Under the pieces are notes generated by a model. It searched no databases. It saw nothing but the letters and a program-made list of their open reading frames with translations, and was not told where the DNA came from. Positions 9,550-18,095 of a DNA stretch of 34,005 nucleotides are shown here, in pieces. Each line of letters starts with the position of its first letter. Position 1 is the stretch's first letter. A program made the translations under genes and the position numbers. Source of the stretch: Chlamydiota bacterium (GTDB lineage Bacteria > Chlamydiota > Chlamydiia > Chlamydiales > Criblamydiaceae); NCBI GenBank assembly GCA_013288845.1, contig JABDBB010000012.1:1-34005 (forward strand), written 5' to 3'.

Positions 9550-10077
9550 ATGCTGCCCAATCATCCTATGAGCTATTGGAGAAATTCACGCTCGAACTTT
9601 TTATTAGATCTCGTAATCGAACGGGCTGTAATAACCTTCCCCGACTCTTTTTTCGATGCTGAATCTGTAAGGGTGTATTTTTTTGTTATCGTAAATAAAG
9701 AGTGTTTATTTGAAGACAATTTTACACTTCAAAGACAAGAGGGAAAATTGCCGACGCATGAAGAGTTTAACGGAAGAAGAAACATGTGGAACCACGCAAT
9801 AAGGAACCTTCCCTTTTCTTTTAGATCCAAAGTTTCCTGTTTTGTTCAGGCGATAGGCAGTAAACCTGAAATCTCTTCCAACAATTATTGGAAAACATGC
9901 TTAGTACAGGCCTCTTTAAAAAGACGTTGTTTGAGGCCTTCCGGAAATACCGCTATATTACCTCACTCATTTTTGGGTGATAGTGTAAATACAATAAAAA
10001 TTGACACGAAAATATCTTTATTATCCCGTTGCATACCGGAAGAAAGAGTCGAAGAAATTATCAGGGAAATCCGGTAA
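9550..10077 (+). CDS. Tandem-paralogue family protein 4, unknown function
   Basis: A 175-residue paralogue and the last of the cluster. The family motif is RVYFFVIVNKECLFE. It keeps the middle W-N-x-A-I-x-N-LP, C-F-V-Q-A and K-P-x-x-x-x-x-Y-W elements seen in protein 2, and ends CIPEERVEEIIREIR. No signal peptide, membrane helix or known motif is visible. It lies 30 bp after the previous gene. The following efflux operon starts 73 bp later behind its own possible promoter, so it is probably a separate unit. Confidence 0.85.
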   Translation: MLPNHPMSYWRNSRSNFLLDLVIERAVITFPDSFFDAESVRVYFFVIVNKECLFEDNFTLQRQEGKLPTHEEFNGRRNMWNHAIRNLPFSFRSKVSCFVQAIGSKPEISSNNYWKTCLVQASLKRRCLRPSGNTAILPHSFLGDSVNTIKIDTKISLLSRCIPEERVEEIIREIR

Positions 10078-10087
10078 ATCTTCAAAC

Positions 10088-10116
10088 TTGCTTTTTATCT
10101 CCGATTAAAGTATGAA
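10088..10116 (+). promoter_or_regulatory. Possible promoter of the efflux gene pair
   Basis: TTGCTT (10088-10093), a 17-bp spacer and TATGAA (10111-10116) form a reasonable sigma-70-type promoter 35 bp before the outer-membrane factor gene. It sits in the 73-bp gap after the paralogue cluster. A GGAG Shine-Dalgarno follows at about 10138. Confidence 0.35.
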
Positions 10117-10150
10117 TCTTTAAAAATAGCCGGAGTCGGAGAGTTCCTTG

Positions 10151-11623
10151 ATGAAGGAAAAAAAGTACAAAAAAAATATCATTGCCTTATCCTGTATACT
10201 TCTTTTTTTTTCAGGCTGCTCTGTCTACCATGTCCATAAATTTGATCGTCCTCCCGTAAAAGTTCCCGACAATTTTCTTCAGGGTGAAGGGGGATCGGGA
10301 AATATATCGCAATGGTGGAAAGAATTTAAACAACCGGCCCTCAATGAACTTGTCGAAATTGCTTTTCGGCAAAATTTTGATCTTAGACAGGCTTGGGATC
10401 GACTTGCACAGGCAAAAGCCGCTGCCTGCATTGTCAATTCCGAAATGTATCCCGAGATTAATCTGACGACTACCGCCGAATTCACTCACCAAATTAATCA
10501 CAGAAACGATACCAATACTTCGTACATGGGCTATTTAGTGGCACCGACTCTCTCCTATGAGGTGGATTTATGGAGAAGGATCGATTCCAGAATCATGGCG
10601 GCAGACCTGAATTATTGCGCAACAAAAGAAGAGGTGGAAGCCACCGCTCTTTTTTTAAGCGGTGCCGTAACAAACAGTTGGTTCACCATTCAGGAACAAA
10701 AAGCTCTTCTTGATCTGATCAATTATCAGGTAGAGGTCAGTGAAACATTGCTCGAGTTGGTGGAATTGCGATTCAGCTTAGGACAATCTTCCGCTTTGGA
10801 TGTCTATCAACAGAGATTACAACTGGAAGAAACCCGAATCACTGCAATTCCCGTGAAAGCCGCTCTACAAAATGCCTCTCATCAGCTCAGTATTCTTCTC
10901 GGATATCCTCCGACCGAATTTTGGTCTGCCGATTTACAATTCACCCAAATTGAATTGCCGCCGTTTCCTTACATGGGAACTCCTGCTGAGCTAATCCAAA
11001 GACGACCCGATCTCCGCGCCGCTCATTATAGAGTCGAGAGTGCCGATTTCGAAGTGGCGGCAGCCATCGCAGATATATATCCTAAACTGACACTTCCTAC
11101 TCTTTATGAATTAAGAACGCGCGATATCGGACAGCTATTCCAGGAAGAATTGTTTAGAATCGCAACGCGATTTGTCACTCCCATTATTGACGGCTGTCGC
11201 CGAAGATGCGAAGTGAACAGGAGAAAAGCAATTCTGGCAGAACGCCTCGATAATTTTGCACAAAGATTTTTAGTTTCTTTACAGGAAGTGGAAGATGCTG
11301 TGGTGAATGAAGAGGCTGAACTGGAAGTTTTAGAGCAATTGGGAAAACAGGTGAAAATTGCAAGGCTGAATTTAGACGAAGCGCGTTTACGCTATGCGAC
11401 GGGTCTGAATGATTATTTGACGGTGATTTCTGCTATACAGGCTGTACAACGTCTTGAAAGGCGTATGATTTTGGACAAAAGAATTTTATTAGTCAACCGC
11501 TCTACTCTATATCGCGCATTAGGATCCCCGGCATTGTTCGGATGTCCGGAAAGAACAGAGTCGGAGCCGGGAATTTTTACATGGAATGAAGGTGAAATAG
11601 GAGAGTTCAATGAAGAGTTTTAA
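10151..11623 (+). CDS. NodT/OprM-type outer-membrane efflux lipoprotein
   Basis: Outer-membrane channel of a tripartite efflux system (TolC superfamily, two OEP repeats). The ATG at 10151 is preferred over the in-frame TTG just before it because GGAG lies 9 bp upstream. Residues 1-22 are a lipoprotein signal (basic start, hydrophobic stretch, lipobox F-S-G-C with Cys23). The mature protein carries hallmark segments such as QRRPDLRAAHYRVESA followed by AAIADIYPKLTLP, typical of RND-associated outer-membrane factors. It has 490 residues, normal for the family. The end overlaps the adaptor gene by 14 bp, so the two are translationally linked. No inner-membrane pump lies next to the pair in this window. 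Confidence 0.93.
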   Translation: MKEKKYKKNIIALSCILLFFSGCSVYHVHKFDRPPVKVPDNFLQGEGGSGNISQWWKEFKQPALNELVEIAFRQNFDLRQAWDRLAQAKAAACIVNSEMYPEINLTTTAEFTHQINHRNDTNTSYMGYLVAPTLSYEVDLWRRIDSRIMAADLNYCATKEEVEATALFLSGAVTNSWFTIQEQKALLDLINYQVEVSETLLELVELRFSLGQSSALDVYQQRLQLEETRITAIPVKAALQNASHQLSILLGYPPTEFWSADLQFTQIELPPFPYMGTPAELIQRRPDLRAAHYRVESADFEVAAAIADIYPKLTLPTLYELRTRDIGQLFQEELFRIATRFVTPIIDGCRRRCEVNRRKAILAERLDNFAQRFLVSLQEVEDAVVNEEAELEVLEQLGKQVKIARLNLDEARLRYATGLNDYLTVISAIQAVQRLERRMILDKRILLVNRSTLYRALGSPALFGCPERTESEPGIFTWNEGEIGEFNEEF

Positions 11624-12779
11624 TCCTTCAAAAAATAGGAAATTTACAAGAATCACCGGTCTTTTTATCGCAGGCATCACCTTATTTTCCTCTTGCAACT
11701 CTTTTATCGATAAAGAAAAAAAATCCGAAAGGGAAAAACCGGCTCGCATCGAAACGATCACCTTAAAAAAAGAAACGCTGCAACTTCCTATCATCGCATA
11801 CGGAAAAGTCCAACCTCATCGCAATCTCTCTGTTCTATCCGAAGTAAAAGGAAAGGTGATTGAACAGTCACCGGACTTAGATGCAGGGGGAATTCTGAAA
11901 GAAGGGGAAATCTTCTTAAAATTAGATCCGAGGGACTACGTTGTCGATGTCGAACAAAACAGAGCCAAAGTGGAAAAGGCCGAGTTTGAACTTGTCCAAG
12001 AGAAAGGGAAAAAACTGATCGCCGAAAAGGAATGGCAGCTACTCGATTCCTCTTTGAAACAAGGGGGACTGGGAAAAGATCTGGCTTTGCGGATTCCCCA
12101 TTTAAGAGAAAAAGAAGCGGCTCTACATGCTGCGCAAAGCAGTTTAGAAAAGTCACTTGTCGATCTGAAGCGGACCATCTTCCGAGCTCCTTTCAATGCC
12201 TTGGTTTTGGAAGAATTTGTCGAAAAAGGGCAGCTGATTCTCCCCCACACCAAAATTGCCACGCTTGTCTCTATAGATGAATTTCGCATCAAAGTAAGCA
12301 TCCCTTTCAATCAATTAGCCTTTTTAAATCTACCGAAGGATAAAAGTCCGGGAATGCCGGTCTCTGTTATCCGTGAATTAGGTGACGGAAAGGAGCTAAA
12401 ACGAGAGGGATCGATACTGCGTCTGTTGGGGGGAATGGATCCTAACGGTCGTCTTGTAGAGCTTCTGGTGGTGGTAAAGGATCCTCTTAATCTGGAAGAG
12501 GGGACAAAAGAGACAATGCCGCTCCTTTTGGGATCCGATGTGAAAATCGTGTTTGACGGACCGGAAACAAAGGGTGTCGCCAAAATTCCCGTAAAAGCTC
12601 TGCGGGAAGAAAATAAAATATGGATTAAATCGACAAAAGGAACGTTAGAGGTCCGCCCGGTAACAGTCGTGGCAGCCGATAAAAATACAGTATACATCAC
12701 CGGCGATGCGGTAAAAGACGGAGAAGAGGTAATCACCTCTTCGCTTCCTGTTGCCGTAGAAGGAATGACCCTTAATTAG
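11610..12779 (+). CDS. RND-type periplasmic adaptor (membrane fusion) lipoprotein
   Basis: HlyD/AcrA-family adaptor linking an inner-membrane pump to the outer-membrane channel encoded just upstream. 389 residues. Residues 1-28 are a lipoprotein signal ending in a lipobox-like L-F-S-S-C (Cys29). A lipoyl/beta-barrel part contains YGKVQPHRNLSVLSEVKG. A helical hairpin runs about 110-190, and the second lipoyl half has RAPFNALVLEEFVEKGQ, a classic MFP motif. The ATG overlaps the upstream gene and an AGGAGAG Shine-Dalgarno sits inside that gene's end. The stop overlaps the stop of the convergent P450 gene by 4 bp. The lack of an adjacent AcrB/ABC pump gene is odd; the partner must be elsewhere. 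Confidence 0.92.
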   Translation: MKSFNPSKNRKFTRITGLFIAGITLFSSCNSFIDKEKKSEREKPARIETITLKKETLQLPIIAYGKVQPHRNLSVLSEVKGKVIEQSPDLDAGGILKEGEIFLKLDPRDYVVDVEQNRAKVEKAEFELVQEKGKKLIAEKEWQLLDSSLKQGGLGKDLALRIPHLREKEAALHAAQSSLEKSLVDLKRTIFRAPFNALVLEEFVEKGQLILPHTKIATLVSIDEFRIKVSIPFNQLAFLNLPKDKSPGMPVSVIRELGDGKELKREGSILRLLGGMDPNGRLVELLVVVKDPLNLEEGTKETMPLLLGSDVKIVFDGPETKGVAKIPVKALREENKIWIKSTKGTLEVRPVTVVAADKNTVYITGDAVKDGEEVITSSLPVAVEGMTLN

Positions 12780-14254
12780 TTTCCCATCTTCTTTCTAAGC
12801 TGCAGAAATGCTTGAATAGCGCGAAGAAATGCGTGGGTGAAAAAATCTCCCATTCTAACTTCATCTATACCGTAATCAAAGGGGGGAATTTTATACCCCA
12901 TAAGAAAATGATAGAGAAAACACATCATAGTAATACGTGCATGAAAACGTCCCATACATTCATTTTTTCCCACGCTAAAAGGGCTGAATCGTTTAATATT
13001 TTCTGCATTTTCAAAACGGGAAGGATCGAATACTGAAGGATTTTCCCAATTTGCCTCATCGCGATTTGCGAGGAAATTTGTAAGATAAATGGTTGTACCG
13101 GCAGGAATTATCAGGTCGTCAATTATGATAGGAGTGACTGTTTTTCTTCCTTGTATAGGAATCGGGGAATGGATACGCATTACTTCGAGAAGAAAATGTT
13201 TTAATTCTTCACATTTAAAAAGTTTATCGACAATTTGTTTCCGATAAGCTTCTGCCGATTGATCCGACAACTCTTCTTCATTGAATTCCGGAATATCTAA
13301 AGCTACAAGAGCCTGGTATAATTTTTCTTGGTATTCAGGATTTTTTTGTAATTCATATATGGCACTAATCAGAGTACTTTTTGTCGTCCCCGATCCCACG
13401 ACAAGCACGGTTTTGATCATCGAAGCGATCTGTTCGTCACTAAAATTATCGCGCTTCATGGTACAGGCAAAGCCGTTATTTTGTTTTTCCGGATATTGAA
13501 TTTGTTTTACAACCTGATCGAAAGTTTGCATACATTTTGTTTTTTCATGATCAAGGCAACCCGGTACAAAATGACGTACGTGTCCCAACATACCTTCACT
13601 GATAAATTGTTCTAATTTTCCAATGACAGATGTTATTTTGGAATCGGAAAAGGTATTTTCACTTTCGAACACAATATTTGAGGAGATGCCCAGCGTAAAA
13701 CAAGGAAGAATTTCTGTCATATTGAAAAGAGTGTTTCCATCTGCCAAAGAAAACTCTTTTTTCACAAAGTTTTTTGCAAAAGTAAAATATTTCAAGGCAT
13801 TTTGATTTATAATATTCGCTCCGAACCGGGTCTTCATAGCGTATTGTTTTATTTTATCATGTTCTGCTTCAGTGATTTCAGTAAGGGGATTTTTGTCTCC
13901 GATAACATGGGCAAGAGCGTCGAATTCGGATCCTCCTGTCATGATTTCAGAATAGCGTGCTATTTTCAATATTTTTTCTATTTTCGAAGGATCAGTAACT
14001 ACACGTAATTTGATTTTATGGCCGACGGGAAATTCTTTTTCCGGGAAAAACCGGTCTATGCCGGGCTCGATTCTCATCTGTTCTCGGAAACATTCGGCAC
14101 TTCCAAACAAAAGATAATAGAGGGTATTTCTACCCCAATCGGTAGTCTTAGAGGTAAGTTCGGTAACCTTATGGGCGTATGGACATCCTGAAACTAATTG
14201 AGAGATACCGGCAGCAATGCCGGAGGATCCGGGTTCTTGAGAGTTATAAACCAT
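12776..14254 (-). CDS. Cytochrome P450 with non-canonical I-helix and heme motif
   Basis: Heme-thiolate enzyme; substrate unknown. 492 residues from the ATG at 14254, which has GAAGGAG seven bases upstream; an in-frame GTG six bases earlier is less likely. The K-helix E-x-x-R is E357-R360, the PERF-like region reads FDPSRF, and the heme loop FSVGKNECMG places the thiolate ligand at Cys433. Two departures stand out. The I-helix reads V-G-S-G-T-T (286-291), with Gly where the usual Asp/Glu of the acid-alcohol pair would be. Asn also replaces the Arg/His two residues before Cys that contacts a heme propionate. There is no N-terminal membrane anchor, so it is probably soluble. No ferredoxin or reductase partner is in the window. 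It might be an isomerase or peroxide-using P450 rather than a standard monooxygenase; that is inference. Confidence 0.93.
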   Translation of the reverse strand: MVYNSQEPGSSGIAAGISQLVSGCPYAHKVTELTSKTTDWGRNTLYYLLFGSAECFREQMRIEPGIDRFFPEKEFPVGHKIKLRVVTDPSKIEKILKIARYSEIMTGGSEFDALAHVIGDKNPLTEITEAEHDKIKQYAMKTRFGANIINQNALKYFTFAKNFVKKEFSLADGNTLFNMTEILPCFTLGISSNIVFESENTFSDSKITSVIGKLEQFISEGMLGHVRHFVPGCLDHEKTKCMQTFDQVVKQIQYPEKQNNGFACTMKRDNFSDEQIASMIKTVLVVGSGTTKSTLISAIYELQKNPEYQEKLYQALVALDIPEFNEEELSDQSAEAYRKQIVDKLFKCEELKHFLLEVMRIHSPIPIQGRKTVTPIIIDDLIIPAGTTIYLTNFLANRDEANWENPSVFDPSRFENAENIKRFSPFSVGKNECMGRFHARITMMCFLYHFLMGYKIPPFDYGIDEVRMGDFFTHAFLRAIQAFLQLRKKMGN

Positions 14255-14381
14255 ACACACACTCCTTCAATATATTTCTTAACATAGTGGTACGTACGAA
14301 ATATATATTCAAGAAAAAATGTGTATAAAGAAAAATGCTTTAGTAATGCCTTAGACGGGAGGGAAAAATCTTATTTTCCCG

Positions 14382-14621
14382 TTATTTGAAAAATCTTACG
14401 ATTCCTTCAATAATAAAACCGGCATTACTTCCGCTACCCGGTGCACTTTTCGGTTTTGTCAGCTCGCTGATCCAATCAATGACAGCAACGGTGATGTCTA
14501 CAAAAAATGCATATATTTTTTCAGCCCAACCAACCAATCTTTCGAATGCATCAGGGAAAAAATGAGCGATGGCATAAAATAATACACCAAAAAAGATGAA
14601 GTTAAAAATAAAGCGGATCAA
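14382..14621 (-). CDS. Small membrane protein with TTG start, unknown function
   Basis: A 79-residue protein. The only reasonable start is TTG at 14621, preceded by GGAGG with a 5-bp gap; no in-frame ATG occurs before the first hydrophobic segment. Residues 1-21 form one hydrophobic helix (IFNFIFFGVLFYAIAHFF). A second amphipathic or membrane stretch (about 30-53, AEKIYAFFVDITVAVIDWI) is followed by a polar Pro/Gly/Ser linker and a short C-terminal helix. Family not recognised. It lies upstream-to-downstream alone between the P450 gene and the divergent amidotransferase. A GGGAAAA/TTTTCCC hairpin (14361-14380) just past the stop may end transcription, but lacks a U-tract. Confidence 0.65.
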   Translation of the reverse strand: MIRFIFNFIFFGVLFYAIAHFFPDAFERLVGWAEKIYAFFVDITVAVIDWISELTKPKSAPGSGSNAGFIIEGIVRFFK

Positions 14622-14951
14622 CTTGACCTCCGGAGTAATCGACCTCTATTTTCTTCATTCTACCGGATCCCGTTTTTTTAAGAACATTTTTATTTTTTTG
14701 ATCGGATAAAGTTAATACAGTTTATTGAAATTTTTATTTAAATCGATGAATTATAGTTTTTTATGATAAAATTTTCTTTTTTTAGGAGTTTTTATAAAAA
14801 AAATAAATTCGATTTTTTTTCAGAACTGAATTTTTTAAGTGTTTTACACTTAATATGTTGTGTATATCGCTGAAGGCAGGCCTCTATACCGGGGTTCTAT
14901 CGTCCCTAAAAAACCGGCAATGAATTATAATAAAAGAAAAGGAACGGCATA
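14622..14951. other. Divergent AT-rich intergenic region
   Basis: This 330-bp gap separates the divergent small membrane protein and amidotransferase genes. It has long A and T tracts and no convincing open reading frame. The only clear structures are the inverted repeat at 14835-14853 and the Shine-Dalgarno sites of the flanking genes. Promoters for both genes should be here, but I cannot place a well-spaced -35/-10 pair. Confidence 0.5.
14835..14853. promoter_or_regulatory. Perfect inverted repeat TTAAGTGT-ttt-ACACTTAA
   Basis: Eight-base perfect arms with a 3-base centre lie 98 bp before the amidotransferase start. Size and symmetry fit a dimeric repressor operator; with no G/C-rich stem or following T-run it is not a terminator. 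It lies within the divergent promoter region. The regulator is unknown. Confidence 0.4.
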
Positions 14952-15818
14952 ATGTGTAGATTTTTAGCTTATAAAGGGAAAAGAGTCCTTCTTGCCGATA
15001 TATTGACTCGGCCCTGTCACTCGCTGATCAAACAAAGCTACCGTGCAAAAATGCGGGAAGAACCGCTCAACGGCGACGGCTTCGGTTTAGGGTGGTATGA
15101 TCCCGTATTTGATCCTTTTCCCGGATTATACACAAGTCTTACCCCTGCCTGGGCAGACCGCAATTTATACAGAATTGCAGAGAAATTGAGCTCTCCCTGC
15201 ATTTTTGCCCATATTCGAGCCGCGACTCCGGGAATGCTCGTCAGTAATGTCAATTGCCACCCCTTTAAATACGGCCCTTTCCTTTGGATGCATAACGGAT
15301 ATATCGGAGAGTTTTCAAAAATTAAACGTCTGCTCAGAAATTCACTAAAAGATCCTTTCTATCATATGATTGAAGGAACTACCGATTCCGAACATGCCTT
15401 TGCCGTTTTTTTAAATGAACTGCCTGAAGGCCGTGAGCGATACACCGCTTCGGAGCTGACACAGGCCATGACAGCCACTATTCTTCGTTTAAATCAATGG
15501 GCTAAAGATGCGGGTATTAAAGAGGGGTCGAATTTTAATTTTGCAGTGACCGACGGAGAAAATATGGTAGTCACCCGATACGCCACTCCGATAGAAAAAA
15601 CTCCCGAAAGTTTATACTATACTTACGGTTCCGATTTTTCCTGCACGGGAGATACCTGTCGCATGGAAAATCCTTTGAAAAATAAATCTTCCATTATCAT
15701 TTCTTCCGAACCTGTTACCGAAGAACATGACAATTGGATCGAAATTCCTTCCGGGACTCTTCTGGAGGTCAATGAGAAAAATGATCTTCGCATGATCAAT
15801 ATCCGGGAAGAGCTCTAA
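14952..15818 (+). CDS. Class II glutamine amidotransferase (YafJ-like)
   Basis: Ntn-hydrolase glutaminase domain protein of 288 residues, matching the stand-alone YafJ-type GATase-2 family. After Met removal Cys2 would be the N-terminal nucleophile (MCRFLAYKG). Other family motifs are NGDGFGLGWY (40-49), H-I-R-A (87-90), N-C-H-P-F (101-105) and H-N-G-Y-I-G (114-119). The protein is expected to release ammonia from glutamine or a gamma-glutamyl compound; its acceptor is not known for this family. The start has GGAA upstream. It is followed within 13 bp by repeat copy 2, whose hairpins may serve as its terminator. Confidence 0.92.
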   Translation: MCRFLAYKGKRVLLADILTRPCHSLIKQSYRAKMREEPLNGDGFGLGWYDPVFDPFPGLYTSLTPAWADRNLYRIAEKLSSPCIFAHIRAATPGMLVSNVNCHPFKYGPFLWMHNGYIGEFSKIKRLLRNSLKDPFYHMIEGTTDSEHAFAVFLNELPEGRERYTASELTQAMTATILRLNQWAKDAGIKEGSNFNFAVTDGENMVVTRYATPIEKTPESLYYTYGSDFSCTGDTCRMENPLKNKSSIIISSEPVTEEHDNWIEIPSGTLLEVNEKNDLRMINIREEL

Positions 15819-15831
15819 GAGGCGTTTAACA

Positions 15832-16028
15832 CGCGCAGCGTTTGGAGTGCGGTGACTTGTCACCGCTTTGCCCTCGACTCGACTTGTCGAGGCGTTTTTA
15901 AAAATTTAAAGACTAATATGTAAACGAATTTCTGAATATCTATAAACACAAAACATCTCTTAAAACGCATCGACAAGTCGATGCGAGGGCAAAGCGGTGA
16001 CGAGTCACCGCACTCCAAACGCTGCGCG
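15832..16028 (+). repeat. Palindromic repeat element, copy 2 (197 bp)
   Basis: Same structure as copy 1: ~63-bp arms with nested palindromes around an AT-rich core containing TCTGAATATCTATAAACACA. Core orientation matches copies 1 and 4. The left flank is GCGTTTAACAC, which recurs inverted as GTGTTAAACGC on the right flank of copy 3. It lies between the convergent amidotransferase and S9 peptidase genes. Confidence 0.92.
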
Positions 16029-16058
16029 CCCTCAGTTCTTCTTATTTTCCAATTCTTC

Positions 16059-17996
16059 TTATTGTGCTGATTCAAAAACTTTCAGATAAAAAAGACGCTC
16101 TTCTCTTAAAGACTCTTCAATGTTTTCCGCTTTCCTGAATCCGTGTCCTTCCCCTTCATACAGAAAGAGTTGTGTTTCAATGCCCCGGTCTTTTAGCGCA
16201 TTGTACATTTTTTCAGCCTGATTGGGAGGAACTACTTTATCTTCCATCCCCTGAAAAAAAATGACAGGTCGATTTAATTTATCAGCGGAATTAACGGGAG
16301 AGCGCAATACATACAATTCTTTCGCTTCAGGATAGGGTCCTATGAGTCTTTCGAAATATTTAGCTTCAAATTTATGAGTATCCTGCAGCAACAATTCCAA
16401 ATCACTTACTCCAAAAAAACTTGCGCCGGTAGTAAATACATTTCCTGTAATAAGGGCATTTAAAACGGTGAATCCGCCCGCACTTCCCCCTGTGATCGCG
16501 ATTTTTTTTGGGTCAACCAATCCTTTTTTAACCAGAAAAAGGGCTCCTGATTCCACATCTTCTGTATCGGTGATTCCCCAATTGCCTTCTAAAAGCTTCC
16601 GATATTCTCTTCCGTAGCCCGTGCTTCCTCTGTAATCGACATCTAGAATTGCAAAACCACGGTTTGTCCAATATTGGTAAGACAAACTAAAAACATTTTT
16701 TGTGCTTGCTGTGGGACCTCCATGTACTTTTACAATCAGGGGAGGAAGAGAATTTTGTAATCCTTTATAGGCTTTATTTTTGGGAGGGTAGTAATAGCCG
16801 TGTGCAATACCGCCCGGGCAGGGGAATGTAAGATGTTGTCCGATGCTGATTTCTTCCGGATCACTGAAAAAAGAGGTGTTCTCCACCAAAATTGTTTTTT
16901 TGTTATCGGAAAAATCGACTTTACAAAGTTTTGTGCCGGATAAAGGGTTGCATTCAAGAAAAGATACAAAAGAATCATTGGATCGAATTTGCCCGAAACA
17001 GGTGCCGCTTAAAGGAAATTCTGTCCCTTTTTTTGTCTCGGGATCAATTTCCAGCATCTTTTCTATCCCGTTTTTTACATAAGCTGCGATAATTTTGTCG
17101 CCTTTAAAATCAAAACGGGACTGACCTAAATTCCAAAGGGGGTAGCCGAATTCTCCGTGAACAGGATAAATATTTTCTTCGATAGAATCCTGATATCGAT
17201 AAATATTCCACCATCCCGATTTGTCAGAAATATAATATAAAATCCCTTCTGAAGACCATTTAGGAGAAATAACGGAACTTCTTCCGTTATCCGCGATTTT
17301 TTGCGTTTTTGTTATTCCGCCTGCCAAAAGTGTTCCGACCCATAATTCTGTATGATCCCACGGCATATCAGGATGATTCCAGGATATCCATGCCAATTCT
17401 TTTGTATTTTCATTGTAAGTCGGTGAAGCATAAAAATCTGATCCGCACACAATTTTGGTATAGGTTCCTGATTCCGGTTTTATGAGTACAATACAATTTT
17501 CTATAGACCCCTCTCCATGAAGTTCGGCAACGGCAAAAATTCCTGCGGAGGTAATCACAGGTTCTGCAAATCGTAAATTTTTTTCCGAAATAACCGGAGT
17601 GATGGTTCCCTCGGGAGAGCAAAAGTAGAGAGCCTGGTCCGGTGCATTAATAAAATAAAGATTATCAGTTTTTACAGCGAAAGGGATACCGCCGTATTCA
17701 TGTACGCGGGATAGAGCACTGTATTCTTTAGGAAGCAGATCGGTCATTTTTCCCGACAGGTCACATTTTATGATGGTGCAACGCCCTCCTTCGGAAGGGC
17801 GGGACTCTGTCCAATAGATATTTTCGCCGTCAAGGGCTGTATATCCGAATCCTTTATAATTTTGGATAAGCGATTTTTCGGTGATGGGAGAAGGCCAATA
17901 ACCGTAAGGGGATTCGGTTTGATTTGCATTCGCTTCTATACTTGAAGAGGCGGCTATAGAAACAAAAGAGAAAAAAAATAAGGTAAAACGATACAT
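16059..17996 (-). CDS. S9-family serine peptidase (prolyl oligopeptidase/acylaminoacyl-peptidase type)
   Basis: Secreted or periplasmic peptidase that cleaves short peptides. The ATG at 17996 (645 residues) is chosen over an upstream one at 18059 because it directly begins a signal peptide (MYRFTLFFFSFVSIAASSS) and has GGGAAGAG a few bases upstream. The N-terminal two thirds looks like a beta-propeller with repeated W-S/I-S-W elements. The C-terminal alpha/beta-hydrolase domain carries G-G-S-A-G-G (Ser505), M-E-D-K-V-V-P (Asp586) and G-E-G-H-G-F (His618) as the triad, and the YRGSTGYGREYR signature typical of S9C. It is bracketed by repeat copies 2 and 3 in opposite orientation, suggesting the gene could move or invert as a cassette. 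Confidence 0.93.
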   Translation of the reverse strand: MYRFTLFFFSFVSIAASSSIEANANQTESPYGYWPSPITEKSLIQNYKGFGYTALDGENIYWTESRPSEGGRCTIIKCDLSGKMTDLLPKEYSALSRVHEYGGIPFAVKTDNLYFINAPDQALYFCSPEGTITPVISEKNLRFAEPVITSAGIFAVAELHGEGSIENCIVLIKPESGTYTKIVCGSDFYASPTYNENTKELAWISWNHPDMPWDHTELWVGTLLAGGITKTQKIADNGRSSVISPKWSSEGILYYISDKSGWWNIYRYQDSIEENIYPVHGEFGYPLWNLGQSRFDFKGDKIIAAYVKNGIEKMLEIDPETKKGTEFPLSGTCFGQIRSNDSFVSFLECNPLSGTKLCKVDFSDNKKTILVENTSFFSDPEEISIGQHLTFPCPGGIAHGYYYPPKNKAYKGLQNSLPPLIVKVHGGPTASTKNVFSLSYQYWTNRGFAILDVDYRGSTGYGREYRKLLEGNWGITDTEDVESGALFLVKKGLVDPKKIAITGGSAGGFTVLNALITGNVFTTGASFFGVSDLELLLQDTHKFEAKYFERLIGPYPEAKELYVLRSPVNSADKLNRPVIFFQGMEDKVVPPNQAEKMYNALKDRGIETQLFLYEGEGHGFRKAENIEESLREERLFYLKVFESAQ

Positions 17997-18095
17997 AAAA
18001 TCTCTTCCCGGTAAGAGGTGTAAAAAAAAGATTCTACCGGATTTAAGATTTATAAACAAATTGTTACTTATCAGATAATATGGTACTGTATTTAG

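Noticed and set aside
17997..18059. Upstream start (MFINLKSG...) for the S9 peptidase
   Set aside because: It would put 21 polar/hydrophobic residues before a clear signal peptide; the ATG at 17996 has a purine-rich ribosome-binding site.
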